From: Paenibacillus sp. BIHB 4019
GTDB lineage: Bacteria > Bacillota > Bacilli > Paenibacillales > Paenibacillaceae
Assembly: GCF_002741035.1 (NCBI RefSeq)
Contig: NZ_CP016808.1
Coordinates: forward strand, 4,512,501-4,576,500
Length of the DNA stretch: 64,000 nt
Direction: 5' to 3'
The notes below the pieces were generated by a model. The model did no database searches and was not told where the DNA came from. It saw nothing but the letters and a program-made list of their open reading frames with translations. How positions within the stretch are numbered: position 1 is the first letter of the stretch; every line of letters starts with the position of its first letter. Positions 19,176 to 26,802 of this stretch are shown here, piece after piece. A program made the translations under genes and the position numbers.

Positions 19176-20114
19176 TTAGCCCATTTCCCTTCTAGCGAAT
19201 ACGGCCCAGCCGGCGGCGTAAAAGCATAGCATATAACCGGACAGAATGATCAATGAAAATGGAAGCGTAACACCTTCTACTATGGGGGTGCCTGTAAAAT
19301 AAGCCTCAAGATTCAAATGAGAAAACAAAAAGTATTTTGCAAATTCCGGTTGAATTCGACTTAAGAAGGCAGAGATCATATTGCCGCCAAACAAGATGAA
19401 TACAGAGAATGCAATGGCGAGAGAATTGCTTCGAAACAGTATAGAGATGACAAATGCCATAGTGACAATAACGCAAAGGGTAATTATTTTTAATCCATAG
19501 GTTAGGAGCACATGCATAAACATAGGGATGTGTTCATAATTTTGTTTATCCTTTGAAAATATGAATGGCTCTGAAGCGCCATCGGCCCCAAATAAAAGGG
19601 CTCCAATAATCCAAGATGAAAGAAAAATCATACAGATAAGCAAAGCAGAGAACATAAGGACGGAACAATATTTCGCTAACAATATTTTATAGCGGCGAAC
19701 TGGACGGATGAGCAGCAGCTTCATGGTGTCCCATTTAAATTCACTAGCTACGGTATCACTGGCAACAATAAGCGTGAATAATGTGACGAACGGAAGGAAA
19801 TTGGAAACTAGGCTTAAAAATTTCCAAGATGTCATGCGATCCGGAGACACTCCATTTTCCAAGGCATATTCGTTACGTTGAATTTGTGAATTTAAATAGG
19901 GAAGAACATCCTCTGGAGCTTCCTTCATTTGTTCTATTAACAATTGATTTTCTTCGTGTATCACGGTTTTCCAATCGTCTGATTGAGAATCGTTCCTTTT
20001 ATCGATATTAAACAGTGCCGTCATAATAACAATGATTACAAAAATGATAGCCATGGCCCATACCATGGGACGGCTGTATATTTTAATTTGCTCTGCTCTT
20101 ATAAGCCTTATCAA
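19176..20114 (-). CDS. ABC-2 type permease of a bacteriocin-immunity/export-like transporter
   Basis: A 312-aa membrane protein with six predicted TM spans: TM1 at 17-38, a ~75-residue loop, then TMs from about 95 to the C-terminus. AEQIKIYSRPMVWAMAIIFV and SEFKWDTMKLLLIRPVRRYK are typical of BcrB/LanEG/YxlG-type ABC-2 permeases that pair with BcrA-like ATPases. It overlaps the 3' end of the ATPase gene by 32 bp. Such pairs commonly expel or detoxify peptide antibiotics; that role is inferred from the partners and neighbourhood. Confidence 0.85.
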   Translation of the reverse strand: MIRLIRAEQIKIYSRPMVWAMAIIFVIIVIMTALFNIDKRNDSQSDDWKTVIHEENQLLIEQMKEAPEDVLPYLNSQIQRNEYALENGVSPDRMTSWKFLSLVSNFLPFVTLFTLIVASDTVASEFKWDTMKLLLIRPVRRYKILLAKYCSVLMFSALLICMIFLSSWIIGALLFGADGASEPFIFSKDKQNYEHIPMFMHVLLTYGLKIITLCVIVTMAFVISILFRSNSLAIAFSVFILFGGNMISAFLSRIQPEFAKYFLFSHLNLEAYFTGTPIVEGVTLPFSLIILSGYMLCFYAAGWAVFARREMG

Positions 20115-21030
20115 TGGAAGCCTCCTCTGTCAAGCTCATGAACTTGTCTTCCAGGCTAGGCTGTTTGCTTTGCACAGCATATACATGGATCTGATGATGA
20201 ATAAGGAGATAAAGCATTTCCGAAATTTCTTCGCGAAGCAACAGGAAAACCAATTCGGATTCCTCTACCTTGAGCAAGTTCGACGTTCGTTCATGCTTAC
20301 GAAGCAATGGTAACGCTCGTTCGGTTGAGTCTATCTCTATTGTAACGACTTGCCTAACGTTTTCTGTTTTTTGCATGGATTCAATCGATTTGACTTCACC
20401 ATCCACTATAAACGCAACACGATCACAAATCATTTCCATTTCATTTAACAAATGGCTTGAAATAATGACGGTTTTGTTCTGCTCCTTGGTCAAATGATGA
20501 AGATAATCTCGGAACTCCTTCATACCGACAGGATCCATGCCATTAGTTGGCTCATCCAGCAAAATAAGGTCGGGATTATGAAGCAGCGCCTGGGCTAGTC
20601 CGAGCCTTTGTTTCATCCCTAGCGAGAAGGTTTTCACTTTTTTTCTTGCAGCTTCTTGCAGGCCGACGACTTTTAAAATTTCCAAAATGCTGTTTTTATC
20701 TGGTTCCTGTTGGCTGTAGAGAGAAAAATGAACTAGATTTTGATAAGCAGTTAAAAAAGGGTACATATGCGGAGTTTCAATGATAGCCCCGATATGTTTT
20801 GCGGCGAGAACATGATTTTGATTAGCATTTATTCCATTAATATATATAGAGCCTTGTGTTGGAAATATCAGGTTGGCAATTAGGCGAAATAGCGTTGTTT
20901 TACCTGCTCCATTGGGCCCGAGTAATCCGAAAATTTCGCCTCTTCTTACCTCAAGTGAAATATTTTGCAATATGCTTTTTCCCCGAATGGTCTTGCTCAA
21001 ATTTTCGATTTGCAATGGATGAATGGTCAC
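20083..21030 (-). CDS. ABC transporter ATP-binding protein, BcrA/LanF-like
   Basis: A 315-aa ATPase. Walker A GPNGAGKTT at about residues 39-47, Q-loop region IIETPHMYPF, signature FSLGMKQRLGLAQALLHNP, Walker B LILLDEPTNGMDP, H-loop ISSHLL. EAIIETPHMYPFLTAYQNL-like wording is characteristic of the lantibiotic-immunity/bacitracin ATPase branch. The start codon overlaps the stop of the LytTR gene (ATGA), and the permease gene overlaps its end, so the three are translationally coupled. The C-terminal ~90 residues form the usual regulatory extension. Confidence 0.92.
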   Translation of the reverse strand: MTIHPLQIENLSKTIRGKSILQNISLEVRRGEIFGLLGPNGAGKTTLFRLIANLIFPTQGSIYINGINANQNHVLAAKHIGAIIETPHMYPFLTAYQNLVHFSLYSQQEPDKNSILEILKVVGLQEAARKKVKTFSLGMKQRLGLAQALLHNPDLILLDEPTNGMDPVGMKEFRDYLHHLTKEQNKTVIISSHLLNEMEMICDRVAFIVDGEVKSIESMQKTENVRQVVTIEIDSTERALPLLRKHERTSNLLKVEESELVFLLLREEISEMLYLLIHHQIHVYAVQSKQPSLEDKFMSLTEEASIDKAYKSRAN

Positions 21031-21380
21031 TGGGTTCCCACCTGGTTCAATGTAATGGATTGTCGTATTACACGTTTACTTACTAAAGCGGTTTTGCGGT
21101 TTTTATAGTAAGCTTCATATGTATTACGGTTGAAAAAATTGAGTTCTTTTAAATTGTAGACATTTACTATAAAAGACTTATGCGATCTTACAAACATATC
21201 GGGCAATATGCTCATTAAATCTTTCAAAGAGACATACACATAAATTTCCTGTGTATCCGTGTGAATCAAGGTTTTTTGTCCAATACGCTCAATAAAAATA
21301 ATTTCAGACAGGTCAAGGTAAACAATCTGATCTCTTTTCGCAATAATCAGTCGATTAAGCACTAATTGAATATTCATCAT
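21027..21380 (-). CDS. Stand-alone LytTR DNA-binding regulator
   Basis: A 117-aa protein consisting of one LytTR domain: IVYLDLSEIIFIERIGQKTL, then YVYVSLKDLMSILPDMFVRSHKSFIVNVYNLKEL, and a terminal beta-rich tail (ALVSKRVIRQSITL). FVRSHKSFIVN matches the conserved F-x-R-x-H-x-S-x-I-V-N core. There is no receiver domain, so it is probably constitutive or membrane-anchored by a partner. LytTR regulators frequently control bacteriocin genes. The likely targets are the two divergent promoters at 22.7-22.9 kb. Confidence 0.88.
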   Translation of the reverse strand: MMNIQLVLNRLIIAKRDQIVYLDLSEIIFIERIGQKTLIHTDTQEIYVYVSLKDLMSILPDMFVRSHKSFIVNVYNLKELNFFNRNTYEAYYKNRKTALVSKRVIRQSITLNQVGTQ

Positions 21381-21393
21381 TAACTCCTAAATA

Positions 21394-21918
21394 TTAGCTA
21401 TTTTTTAGAGAAAAAACATAATATAAAGACGCAATTTCATGAACTTCAAATCGAGAGTCGAATATTTTGAATGTAATATGATTGGATTTCGGCGGTATTA
21501 GCCCGTCTGGTACAGCTTCAGCAACGATCTGTCCATTTAAAGTGAAGCGGACAGCTTTATCAGCAAAATCTTTTTTAATCCAAATTTCTGCATTGTGTTT
21601 TTTATATAAAAATTGTGGATTGGTTTTGATTTTTGTTTTTTTCTCGCAAACGAACTGATCTTGACCAATTTGTACATGCCATTTTTCTGTTACAAGCGTT
21701 TTTATTGTGTTTATTTCTTTAATATCAACGAGTAGATTGTTATCTTCATCGTAGGCATGTACATTATTCACCATATTATCGAATAAATAATTCATGAGCT
21801 TCTGTTTCTTATTTGAGTAATAACGCTGCATACTCCCAACAGGGCTGCCGTTCTCATCTTCTAATATGGACGATGAGGTACTCAGCCTTAGAAAAGGTAA
21901 AGTCGTTTTATAAATCAT
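21394..21918 (-). CDS. Tubby C-terminal/LURP-one-like protein
   Basis: A 174-aa protein with no signal peptide. MIYKTTLPFLRLSTSSSILE, GSPVGSMQRYYSNKKQK, a central acid-rich strand region (VHAYDEDNNLLVDIKE), EKWHVQIG and KTNPQFLYKK look like the repeated beta-hairpin pattern of tubby-C/LURP-one-like (YxjI-type) proteins. The assignment rests on pattern memory. Its role beside the ABC/SpoIIM genes is unknown; a membrane-phospholipid or immunity function is conceivable. It is separated by 12 bp from the SpoIIM-like gene and 13 bp from lytTR. Confidence 0.6.
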   Translation of the reverse strand: MIYKTTLPFLRLSTSSSILEDENGSPVGSMQRYYSNKKQKLMNYLFDNMVNNVHAYDEDNNLLVDIKEINTIKTLVTEKWHVQIGQDQFVCEKKTKIKTNPQFLYKKHNAEIWIKKDFADKAVRFTLNGQIVAEAVPDGLIPPKSNHITFKIFDSRFEVHEIASLYYVFSLKNS

Positions 21919-21930
21919 CGGACACCCTTC

Positions 21931-22449
21931 TTATTGAACTAGAATGAGCAACAGCCTATTAGATACATAAACCTCAAAAAAAGCTGCGGCGAAAAGCGTG
22001 ACAAGAGCCGTTGGAATCGTTTTCTTAACAGTCGCCCAATAGAAGCTTTTCAATTGTTCATAAGAGATTTTTTTTCTGAAATATGAAGTTAAATAATATA
22101 GATGATCGATTGTAAAAAGAAAGACGATAAGACAGGCGATCCATTCCAAAACACCGTGTGAAAATGAAGTGCTGTAATAGAGTAAAGGAGAGATAGATAA
22201 CGCATGCCAGCCTGTGCCCATACCGAAAATCGCTTTTAATATAAGCAATGGGGATAAACCCGTCAAAGAAAGCATGAACCAGATTAATAGATTGATACTA
22301 TTGAAAACAAAAATAAATAGAGCATCATTGAAGCCTAGCTGATTTATTTCATGATGCTCAGATTGTCCTGGCGAAAAAAAGCCGATTAGAAAAAAAATAA
22401 AGGACAACATGCAGAAAAATAAAATCAATTTTTTTCGAAAATTCATCAT
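21931..22449 (-). CDS. SpoIIM/DUF95-like integral membrane protein
   Basis: A 172-aa protein with about five TM spans. The layout fits the SpoIIM (DUF95) family: FNDALFIFVFNSINLLIWFM, a Gly-rich middle (LKAIFGMGTGWHALS), FSHGVLEWIACLIVFL, and terminal TIPTALVTLFAAAFFEVYVS, matching the family pattern of a hydrophobic stretch ending E-x-Y/F-V. DUF95 proteins are known components of circular-bacteriocin maturation/export loci and also of sporulation. Here it sits in an operon with ABC exporter, LytTR and TM2-type genes, which favours the peptide-related role. The family call is from pattern recognition. Confidence 0.65.
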   Translation of the reverse strand: MMNFRKKLILFFCMLSFIFFLIGFFSPGQSEHHEINQLGFNDALFIFVFNSINLLIWFMLSLTGLSPLLILKAIFGMGTGWHALSISPLLYYSTSFSHGVLEWIACLIVFLFTIDHLYYLTSYFRKKISYEQLKSFYWATVKKTIPTALVTLFAAAFFEVYVSNRLLLILVQ

Positions 22450-22487
22450 TTGAATTACCCTTCATTGGATATAGAAGCATGGCCGAA

Positions 22488-22709
22488 CTATGAAGCCGCT
22501 TGCGATTTTGTGGATAATTGATATGCGTTAATAATGCTGTATATCCAGATAATAGGGTATATAAAAATACCGACAACGACGGAAATAAGTAGAATAGAAA
22601 TAAATTCAACAACAAGCAAAATAATTCCCTTTTTTACATATCCTAAATATAAATGTCCAAGACCCGGATAAATAAAGGAAAGTAATATAGCTAACCATGG
22701 TTTTTTCAA
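22488..22709 (-). CDS. Small TM2-type membrane protein
   Basis: A 73-aa protein starting at TTG 22709 (KKPWLAILLSFIYPGLGHLY), since AAAGGAGG lies 8 bases upstream; a GTG at 22718 would overlap that site. The motif FIYPGLGHLYLGYVKKGI followed by two hydrophobic helices and a WIYSIINAY tail is TM2-domain-like, with the PGLGxxYxG turn. It is probably the first gene of the minus-strand operon. The function of TM2 proteins is poorly known; small membrane partners in bacteriocin loci often confer immunity. Confidence 0.75.
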   Translation of the reverse strand: MKKPWLAILLSFIYPGLGHLYLGYVKKGIILLVVEFISILLISVVVGIFIYPIIWIYSIINAYQLSTKSQAAS

Positions 22710-22760
22710 CCTATACACCTCCTTTCATCTTGAAATTAATAATAACAAAAATGCCCAAAC

Positions 22761-22776
22761 TAATCAATATTGATTA
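22761..22776. promoter_or_regulatory. Perfect 16-bp palindrome in divergent promoter region
   Basis: TAATCAATATTGATTA is its own reverse complement. It lies 52 bp upstream of the TM2 gene start, between two divergent units, so it is a candidate regulator site. Confidence 0.5.
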
Positions 22777-22789
22777 TTTAGAATGGTTT

Positions 22790-22813
22790 ATTTACCATTA
22801 CGTATTGGTAAAT
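22790..22813. promoter_or_regulatory. Inverted repeat in divergent promoter region
   Basis: ATTTACCA (22790-22797) and TGGTAAAT (22806-22813), 8-bp spacer. It is a second operator-like element centred between the TM2 and peptide genes. Confidence 0.5.
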
Positions 22814-22840
22814 GATTGTTTTAAGTATCAAACTTACTAG

Positions 22841-22856
22841 TTCGAATAAGTTCGAA
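22841..22856 (+). promoter_or_regulatory. Paired TTCGAA boxes one helical turn apart
   Basis: TTCGAA at 22841-22846 and again at 22851-22856, exactly 10 bp apart, upstream of the 94-aa peptide gene. Direct repeats with near-helical spacing suit a dimeric activator such as a LytTR protein, although the sequence does not match a textbook LytTR box. Confidence 0.35.
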
Positions 22857-22926
22857 AAAAATTAGTAATAATCAGGTTACGATGTGTTTGTAGTTAAAAA
22901 CATATTTTTTAGGAGGAAATTGGATT

Positions 22927-23211
22927 ATGTTATACAATGCTTTTACTGGTACGTCGAGTCTTGCTGATGCAGCTTGGTCTATTGCGCAATTGATTTTCAG
23001 AAAGCTTAATGTTGCGGGGGATGCTGTTTCACTTTATAACTCCCTGCTATGGAAGTTCCGCGCTATTTACAATTCATTTGGGGGCAATTTCTCTTGGGCA
23101 GATCTGGGCGGCGTCATTCTTGATCTAGGAGAGTTCATTTTGAGCTTAACGCCTGCAGGCAAAATAGCAGACATTATCTCGGTTCTGTGGGGAAGCGCTA
23201 ACATTCTTTAG
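22927..23211 (+). CDS. 94-aa amphipathic peptide, candidate bacteriocin-like product
   Basis: A short protein with a textbook AGGAGG ten bases before ATG 22927. It has four hydrophobic, probably helical blocks (ADAAWSIAQLIFRKL, AVSLYNSLLWKFRAIYNSF, WADLGGVILDLGEFILSL, AGKIADIISVLWG), four Trp, no Cys, near-neutral charge and no recognisable signal peptide. GG at 52-53 would be an unusually late double-glycine cleavage site. I do not recognise the family. A compact multi-helix peptide transcribed divergently from ABC-exporter, SpoIIM-like, LytTR and TM2 genes suggests a leaderless or circular-bacteriocin-like product, or a membrane toxin; this is inference. Confidence 0.7.
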   Translation: MLYNAFTGTSSLADAAWSIAQLIFRKLNVAGDAVSLYNSLLWKFRAIYNSFGGNFSWADLGGVILDLGEFILSLTPAGKIADIISVLWGSANIL

Positions 23212-23289
23212 TCTTCTGCTAGAAGAATGTTCGTTTAAATAAATTTTGTCCTATTAGTAGATTAATCAGGATAATATGGGGCAACAAGT

Positions 23290-23335
23290 CGGTCGTTTAC
23301 GGTATTTTCCGTGGACGGCCGTTTCTTTTGTTTAT
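23290..23335 (+). terminator. Terminator after the 94-aa peptide gene
   Basis: CGGTCGTTTACGG, loop TATTTT, CCGTGGACGGCCG, then TTTCTTTTGTTTATTTT. The 13-bp stem is fully paired allowing G-U. Confidence 0.75.
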
Positions 23336-23416
23336 TTTCCTTCTGCTGTGGTACAAATCGGCCCGGCTTGTTATGATGAAGAGAATACCTGCAAAACATT
23401 TTGAATTAAATATGCA

Positions 23417-23446
23417 TTTACAGGAATATTCCTTTTGAAGTATACT
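23417..23446 (+). promoter_or_regulatory. arsR-type promoter with embedded operator
   Basis: -35 TTTACA (23417-23422), 18-bp spacer, -10 TATACT (23441-23446). The spacer contains the perfect 12-bp palindrome AGGAATATTCCT (23422-23433), the expected place for an autorepressor. Confidence 0.65.
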
Positions 23447-23475
23447 TTAATAGATAACAAGTCTGGAGTAGATTT

Positions 23476-23853
23476 ATGATGATGAAAGCGATGACCTTCA
23501 GCGCTTTAGCCGAGCCGAACCGACTGAGTATCGTGGAGCTTCTGCGTGATGGGCCGCTGCCCGTAGGAGCTATTGCCGAGCAGTTGGAGCTCAACCAGCC
23601 CCAGACGTCGAAGCATCTCCGCGTGCTCAGCGACGCGGGCCTGGTTGAGGTGCAGCCGGCTGCCAATAAGCGAATTTACAAGCTGCGCCCGCAATCTTTA
23701 CAGCAATTGAACGAATGGTCGGAGACGTTCCGCAGCATGTGGGAGCAGCGCTTCGACAATTTGGAGGCTTATTTGAAGGAGCTTCAGAAGCAAGAGGCAG
23801 CACAAGCCCAGCAATCGATTACAAAGTTGAAGACGGAGGATGAACATGGCTGA
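23476..23853 (+). CDS. ArsR/SmtB family transcriptional regulator
   Basis: A 125-aa winged-helix repressor. FSALAEPNRLSIVELLRDG, then VGAIAEQLELNQPQTSKHLR (recognition helix about residues 35-55) and wing AANKRIYKLRP. There are no metal-binding Cys pairs, so it belongs to the non-metal group that is usually coupled to an AHSA1/SRPBCC protein. The next gene is exactly that and overlaps by 8 bp. It probably represses its own operon through the palindrome in the promoter. Confidence 0.92.
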   Translation: MMMKAMTFSALAEPNRLSIVELLRDGPLPVGAIAEQLELNQPQTSKHLRVLSDAGLVEVQPAANKRIYKLRPQSLQQLNEWSETFRSMWEQRFDNLEAYLKELQKQEAAQAQQSITKLKTEDEHG

Positions 23854-24343
23854 TCAATTGGAAATTACAAGAGAACTGGATGCGCCGCGCGAGCTCGTAT
23901 TTAAAGTATGGTCTGAGGTCGAGCATTTGAAAAAATGGTGGGGACCGACTGGGCTGGAAATTAGCTATGCCAAGCTGGATTTTAGACCAGGCGGCATGTT
24001 CCATTACAAGATGACGGCGCCGGATGGTGCTGAAATGTGGGGCAGATTCGTTTTTGGAGAAATCGTAGAGCCGGAAAAAATCGTTTTCATTAACTCTTTT
24101 TCGGACAAGGATGGCAATGCTGTACGTGCCCCTTTCAGCGAAACATTCCCGATTGAAATTTCCAATACGTTAACGTTTACCGAGCAGGATGGCAAAACCA
24201 TTCTTACCTTGCTTGGAGGGCCAGTTAATGCGACGGAGGCAGAACGCCAATTTTTCATGGGCATGTTCGATTCGATGAGACAAGGCTTTGGCGGCACGTT
24301 CGACCAGCTTGAAGCTTATTTGAAAGAAGTTCAGGCGGTCTAA
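23846..24343 (+). CDS. SRPBCC / AHSA1-domain protein
   Basis: A 165-aa START-like ligand-binding fold protein (LEITRELDAPRELVFKVWSE, then HLKKWWGPTGLEI, RPGGMFHYKM, GGTFDQLEAYLKEV). ATG 23846 is preferred because GGAGG lies 6 bases before it; ATG 23840 is too close. Pairs of ArsR repressor and AHSA1 protein are very common in Firmicutes and Actinobacteria, with the second protein presumed to bind a small hydrophobic ligand. No enzymatic residue is apparent. Confidence 0.92.
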   Translation: MADQLEITRELDAPRELVFKVWSEVEHLKKWWGPTGLEISYAKLDFRPGGMFHYKMTAPDGAEMWGRFVFGEIVEPEKIVFINSFSDKDGNAVRAPFSETFPIEISNTLTFTEQDGKTILTLLGGPVNATEAERQFFMGMFDSMRQGFGGTFDQLEAYLKEVQAV

Positions 24344-24387
24344 GCCTTTTTAATCGAGTAATTATGCAGGCTTTTAGCAATACCGAA

Positions 24388-24433
24388 GGCTGTTTCTTTC
24401 GCAGTGCGAGCTGCAAGGGGACAGTCTTTTTGT
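24388..24433 (+). terminator. Terminator of arsR-AHSA1 operon
   Basis: GGCTGT (24388-24393) pairs with ACAGTC (24421-24426), with GCAG/CTGC paired inside, followed by TTTTTGTT. Confidence 0.6.
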
Positions 24434-24507
24434 TATGCCGTGCTTAGGAAAGGAATGAAGGCGATCTTTACAGAGGAGGCATGATTTGCTAAAATAGCAA
24501 AGATTAA

Positions 24508-24541
24508 TTGTTAACCTTAATAAATTTGTTTTGGTTAACAA
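24508..24541 (+). promoter_or_regulatory. BirA (biotin repressor) operator
   Basis: TTGTTAACC (24508-24516), 16-bp spacer, GGTTAACAA (24533-24541): perfect inverted arms of the classic BirA operator. It lies about 80 bp upstream of bioB, implying biotin-dependent repression. Confidence 0.92.
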
Positions 24542-24619
24542 TAGGATCGGATTTAAAATAATAGATACATGTCCGAATAGAAGTGGTGCAGCTTTTTATT
24601 CGGTGGGAAGGAAGGTCTT

Positions 24620-25624
24620 ATGATGATGGAGCAGCAGCTTAATGGGAGCAAGTGGGAAGCGATGGCGCATAAAGCGCTTGCTGGACAATGTTTAACGTTA
24701 GCGGAGGGACGGTCAATTCTTGGGGCGCAGCAGGAGGAGCTGCTTCCGCTTTTGCAGGCAGCATTTCGAGTGAGGCAGCACTTTTTTGCCAGAAAGGTAA
24801 AGCTGAATATGCTCATTAATGCGAAAAGCGGCCTCTGCCCAGAGGACTGCGGCTACTGCTCCCAATCGATTTTGTCGACCGCCCCCATTCCCAAATACAC
24901 CATGCTTGATAAAACGACACTGCTGGCTGGAGCACGCGAAGCATTGGCTCGCAAAGCGGGAACCTACTGCATCGTTGCAGCAGGCAGGGGACCTACAGAT
25001 AAGGAGCTCGGCCAAGTGGTAGAAGCGGTTGAGGAAATTCGCGCGACGATGCCGCTGAAAATTTGCGCCTGTCTTGGGCTGCTGAAAGAGGGGCAGGCGA
25101 AGCGATTAGCTGATGCAGGCGTTCATCGATACAATCATAATTTGAATACGAGCGAGAAGCACTACTCTTTCATTACTACGACACATACCTATGAGCAGCG
25201 TATCCACACGGTGCAAACGGCTAAAGCCCACGGTCTATCGCCGTGCTCGGGCGTTATTATCGGAATGGGGGAAACAGACGAGGAAATCGTTGAAATGGCC
25301 TTTGCTTTACGCGAGCTTGAAGCGGATTCGATTCCGATTAACTTTCTTCATGCGATACAAGGCACGCCGCTTGCAGATGCGGGCTGTGTGCCGCCACTGC
25401 AAGCTTTAAAGGTGCTGGCCCTGTTTCGATTAATCTGCCCGTCGCGGGAAATTCGCGTTGCTGGCGGACGGGAGCACAGTTTGCGATCGCTCCAGCCTTT
25501 AGCATTATATGCGGCAAATTCGCTGTTCGTCGGCGATTATTTGACGACAGAGGGCCAGGATATTTCGATTGACCATCAAATGATTCGAGACTTGGGATTT
25601 GAAATTGAGCGGTATGCGCTCTAA
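24620..25624 (+). CDS. bioB: Biotin synthase
   Basis: A 334-aa radical-SAM enzyme that inserts sulfur into dethiobiotin. The [4Fe-4S] motif CPEDCGYC (Cx3Cx2C) lies at about residues 73-80 after LNMLINAKSG. Conserved YNHNLNTSEKHY, GVIIGMGET and the [2Fe-2S]-related Arg/Cys region (AVRVAGGRE-like, here IRVAGGREHSLR) are present. The start is one of three consecutive ATGs after GGAAGG. No other bio gene is adjacent, so the pathway is split; the BirA operator shows it is biotin-regulated on its own. Confidence 0.97.
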   Translation: MMMEQQLNGSKWEAMAHKALAGQCLTLAEGRSILGAQQEELLPLLQAAFRVRQHFFARKVKLNMLINAKSGLCPEDCGYCSQSILSTAPIPKYTMLDKTTLLAGAREALARKAGTYCIVAAGRGPTDKELGQVVEAVEEIRATMPLKICACLGLLKEGQAKRLADAGVHRYNHNLNTSEKHYSFITTTHTYEQRIHTVQTAKAHGLSPCSGVIIGMGETDEEIVEMAFALRELEADSIPINFLHAIQGTPLADAGCVPPLQALKVLALFRLICPSREIRVAGGREHSLRSLQPLALYAANSLFVGDYLTTEGQDISIDHQMIRDLGFEIERYAL

Positions 25625-25826
25625 TAAATGCTTTCCCCGCCATTTGCAAAAAAAATGCTGCGCTAGTCGCTGTTTGCTTCCGGACTTAAAAGTATTGGAA
25701 AGGAATTTATAGAAAATTGTCGAATTCTAGGGGATGCATATGAAGAGCAGTGAACTTATTGAAAATTGGGAGCAAGCTCGGGGGTATTAATTGATTTTAT
25801 GAAAAGTATATGGGATATGAAGCTAA

Positions 25827-26600
25827 GTGAATAATGAAACAAACCAGACAGGGAATATAAAAGGACGCATTTGGTTTGAAGCGAAAACCGCTCATCACGA
25901 AATTGCCGTCTACGACACAACAGAGCTGGATGGAGAAAAAGGGCGCTTTCGCGTCCTGCAGTTTTCTGGAGATGCGACACAAGGGGCGCTTGATCTGGAA
26001 CGGCCTGAACGTATATTGTTCGAATATCCACGGGCGATCATACATCTGATGGAAAGCAATCAAGCGGCTTTTGAAAAGGCTTTTCTCATCGGTCATGGCA
26101 TCGGCACGATCGCACGTTATTTTGAACATAAGGCGTTTAAGGTAGCCGAGCTTGATGAGGCAGTCGTAGAGCTGAGCCGGATGTATTTTGGCTATAATCA
26201 GGATAATGTCGTCATTGGAGATGGGCGTGCTTTGCTGGAAGGGGAAGCGGACCATGCCTACGATTATGTCATTGTTGATGCCTTCACCAGACAGGGGACG
26301 CCGAAGCAACTGGTGTCGCTGGCGTTTTTTCGCTTGATTCGAAGCAAGCTTGGCGAAGGTGGCGCTGTTCTTTTGAATCTCATGGGCAGGGGGGAGCGGG
26401 ACAGGCTCATTCACGCCATTCAAACGACGCTGGGAGAAGTTTTTGCTTATACGAAAGCGTTCATTTTACCGGCAGACGGATCAGCTGATTTGCAAAATAT
26501 CATCCTCATGGGCAGCGATCGGCTCGTCTCCTTTCAAGCTCGCCACATGGCTGGATTTGTGGAGCTTGAGCCCGGTCAAGGCTATATTATACGAGATTAA
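25827..26600 (+). CDS. Spermidine-synthase-like methyltransferase-fold protein
   Basis: A 257-aa protein of the spermidine/spermine synthase superfamily. FLIGHGIGTIARYF is the glycine-rich nucleotide loop (about residues 89-102), FKVAELDEAVVELSRMYF carries the acidic ligand residue, and DYVIVDAFTRQGTPKQL corresponds to the D-A-F active-site region. The N-terminal tetramerisation domain of true spermidine synthases is short here. GTG 25827 is the only plausible start and has a poor ribosome-binding site. It could make polyamines or be one of the many orphan homologues; the substrate is uncertain. Confidence 0.75.
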   Translation: MNNETNQTGNIKGRIWFEAKTAHHEIAVYDTTELDGEKGRFRVLQFSGDATQGALDLERPERILFEYPRAIIHLMESNQAAFEKAFLIGHGIGTIARYFEHKAFKVAELDEAVVELSRMYFGYNQDNVVIGDGRALLEGEADHAYDYVIVDAFTRQGTPKQLVSLAFFRLIRSKLGEGGAVLLNLMGRGERDRLIHAIQTTLGEVFAYTKAFILPADGSADLQNIILMGSDRLVSFQARHMAGFVELEPGQGYIIRD

Positions 26601-26735
26601 AGTACTCGGCAGCGGAAAAATAAAGCGGCATTCGCGAGTACCTTCCGTGCGACGCGGCCAAGCGAGTTACTTAGCGTTTTTGTACAATCGCATTGTCAGC
26701 TATAAAGCGAACGAATCAACGCATGATGAGCAAAA

Positions 26736-26780
26736 CAAAGGAGTACAGGACGTGAGCCTGTACTCCTTTGATTGTCTATT
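26736..26780 (-). terminator. Terminator of ubiD-like gene
   Basis: Arms CAAAGGAGTACAGG (26736-26749) and CCTGTACTCCTTTG (26757-26770), 14 bp perfect, 7-nt loop. On the minus strand it is followed by TTTTGC. Confidence 0.8.
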
Positions 26781-26802
26781 AATAATGCGGCAGTCCATAA
26801 TT

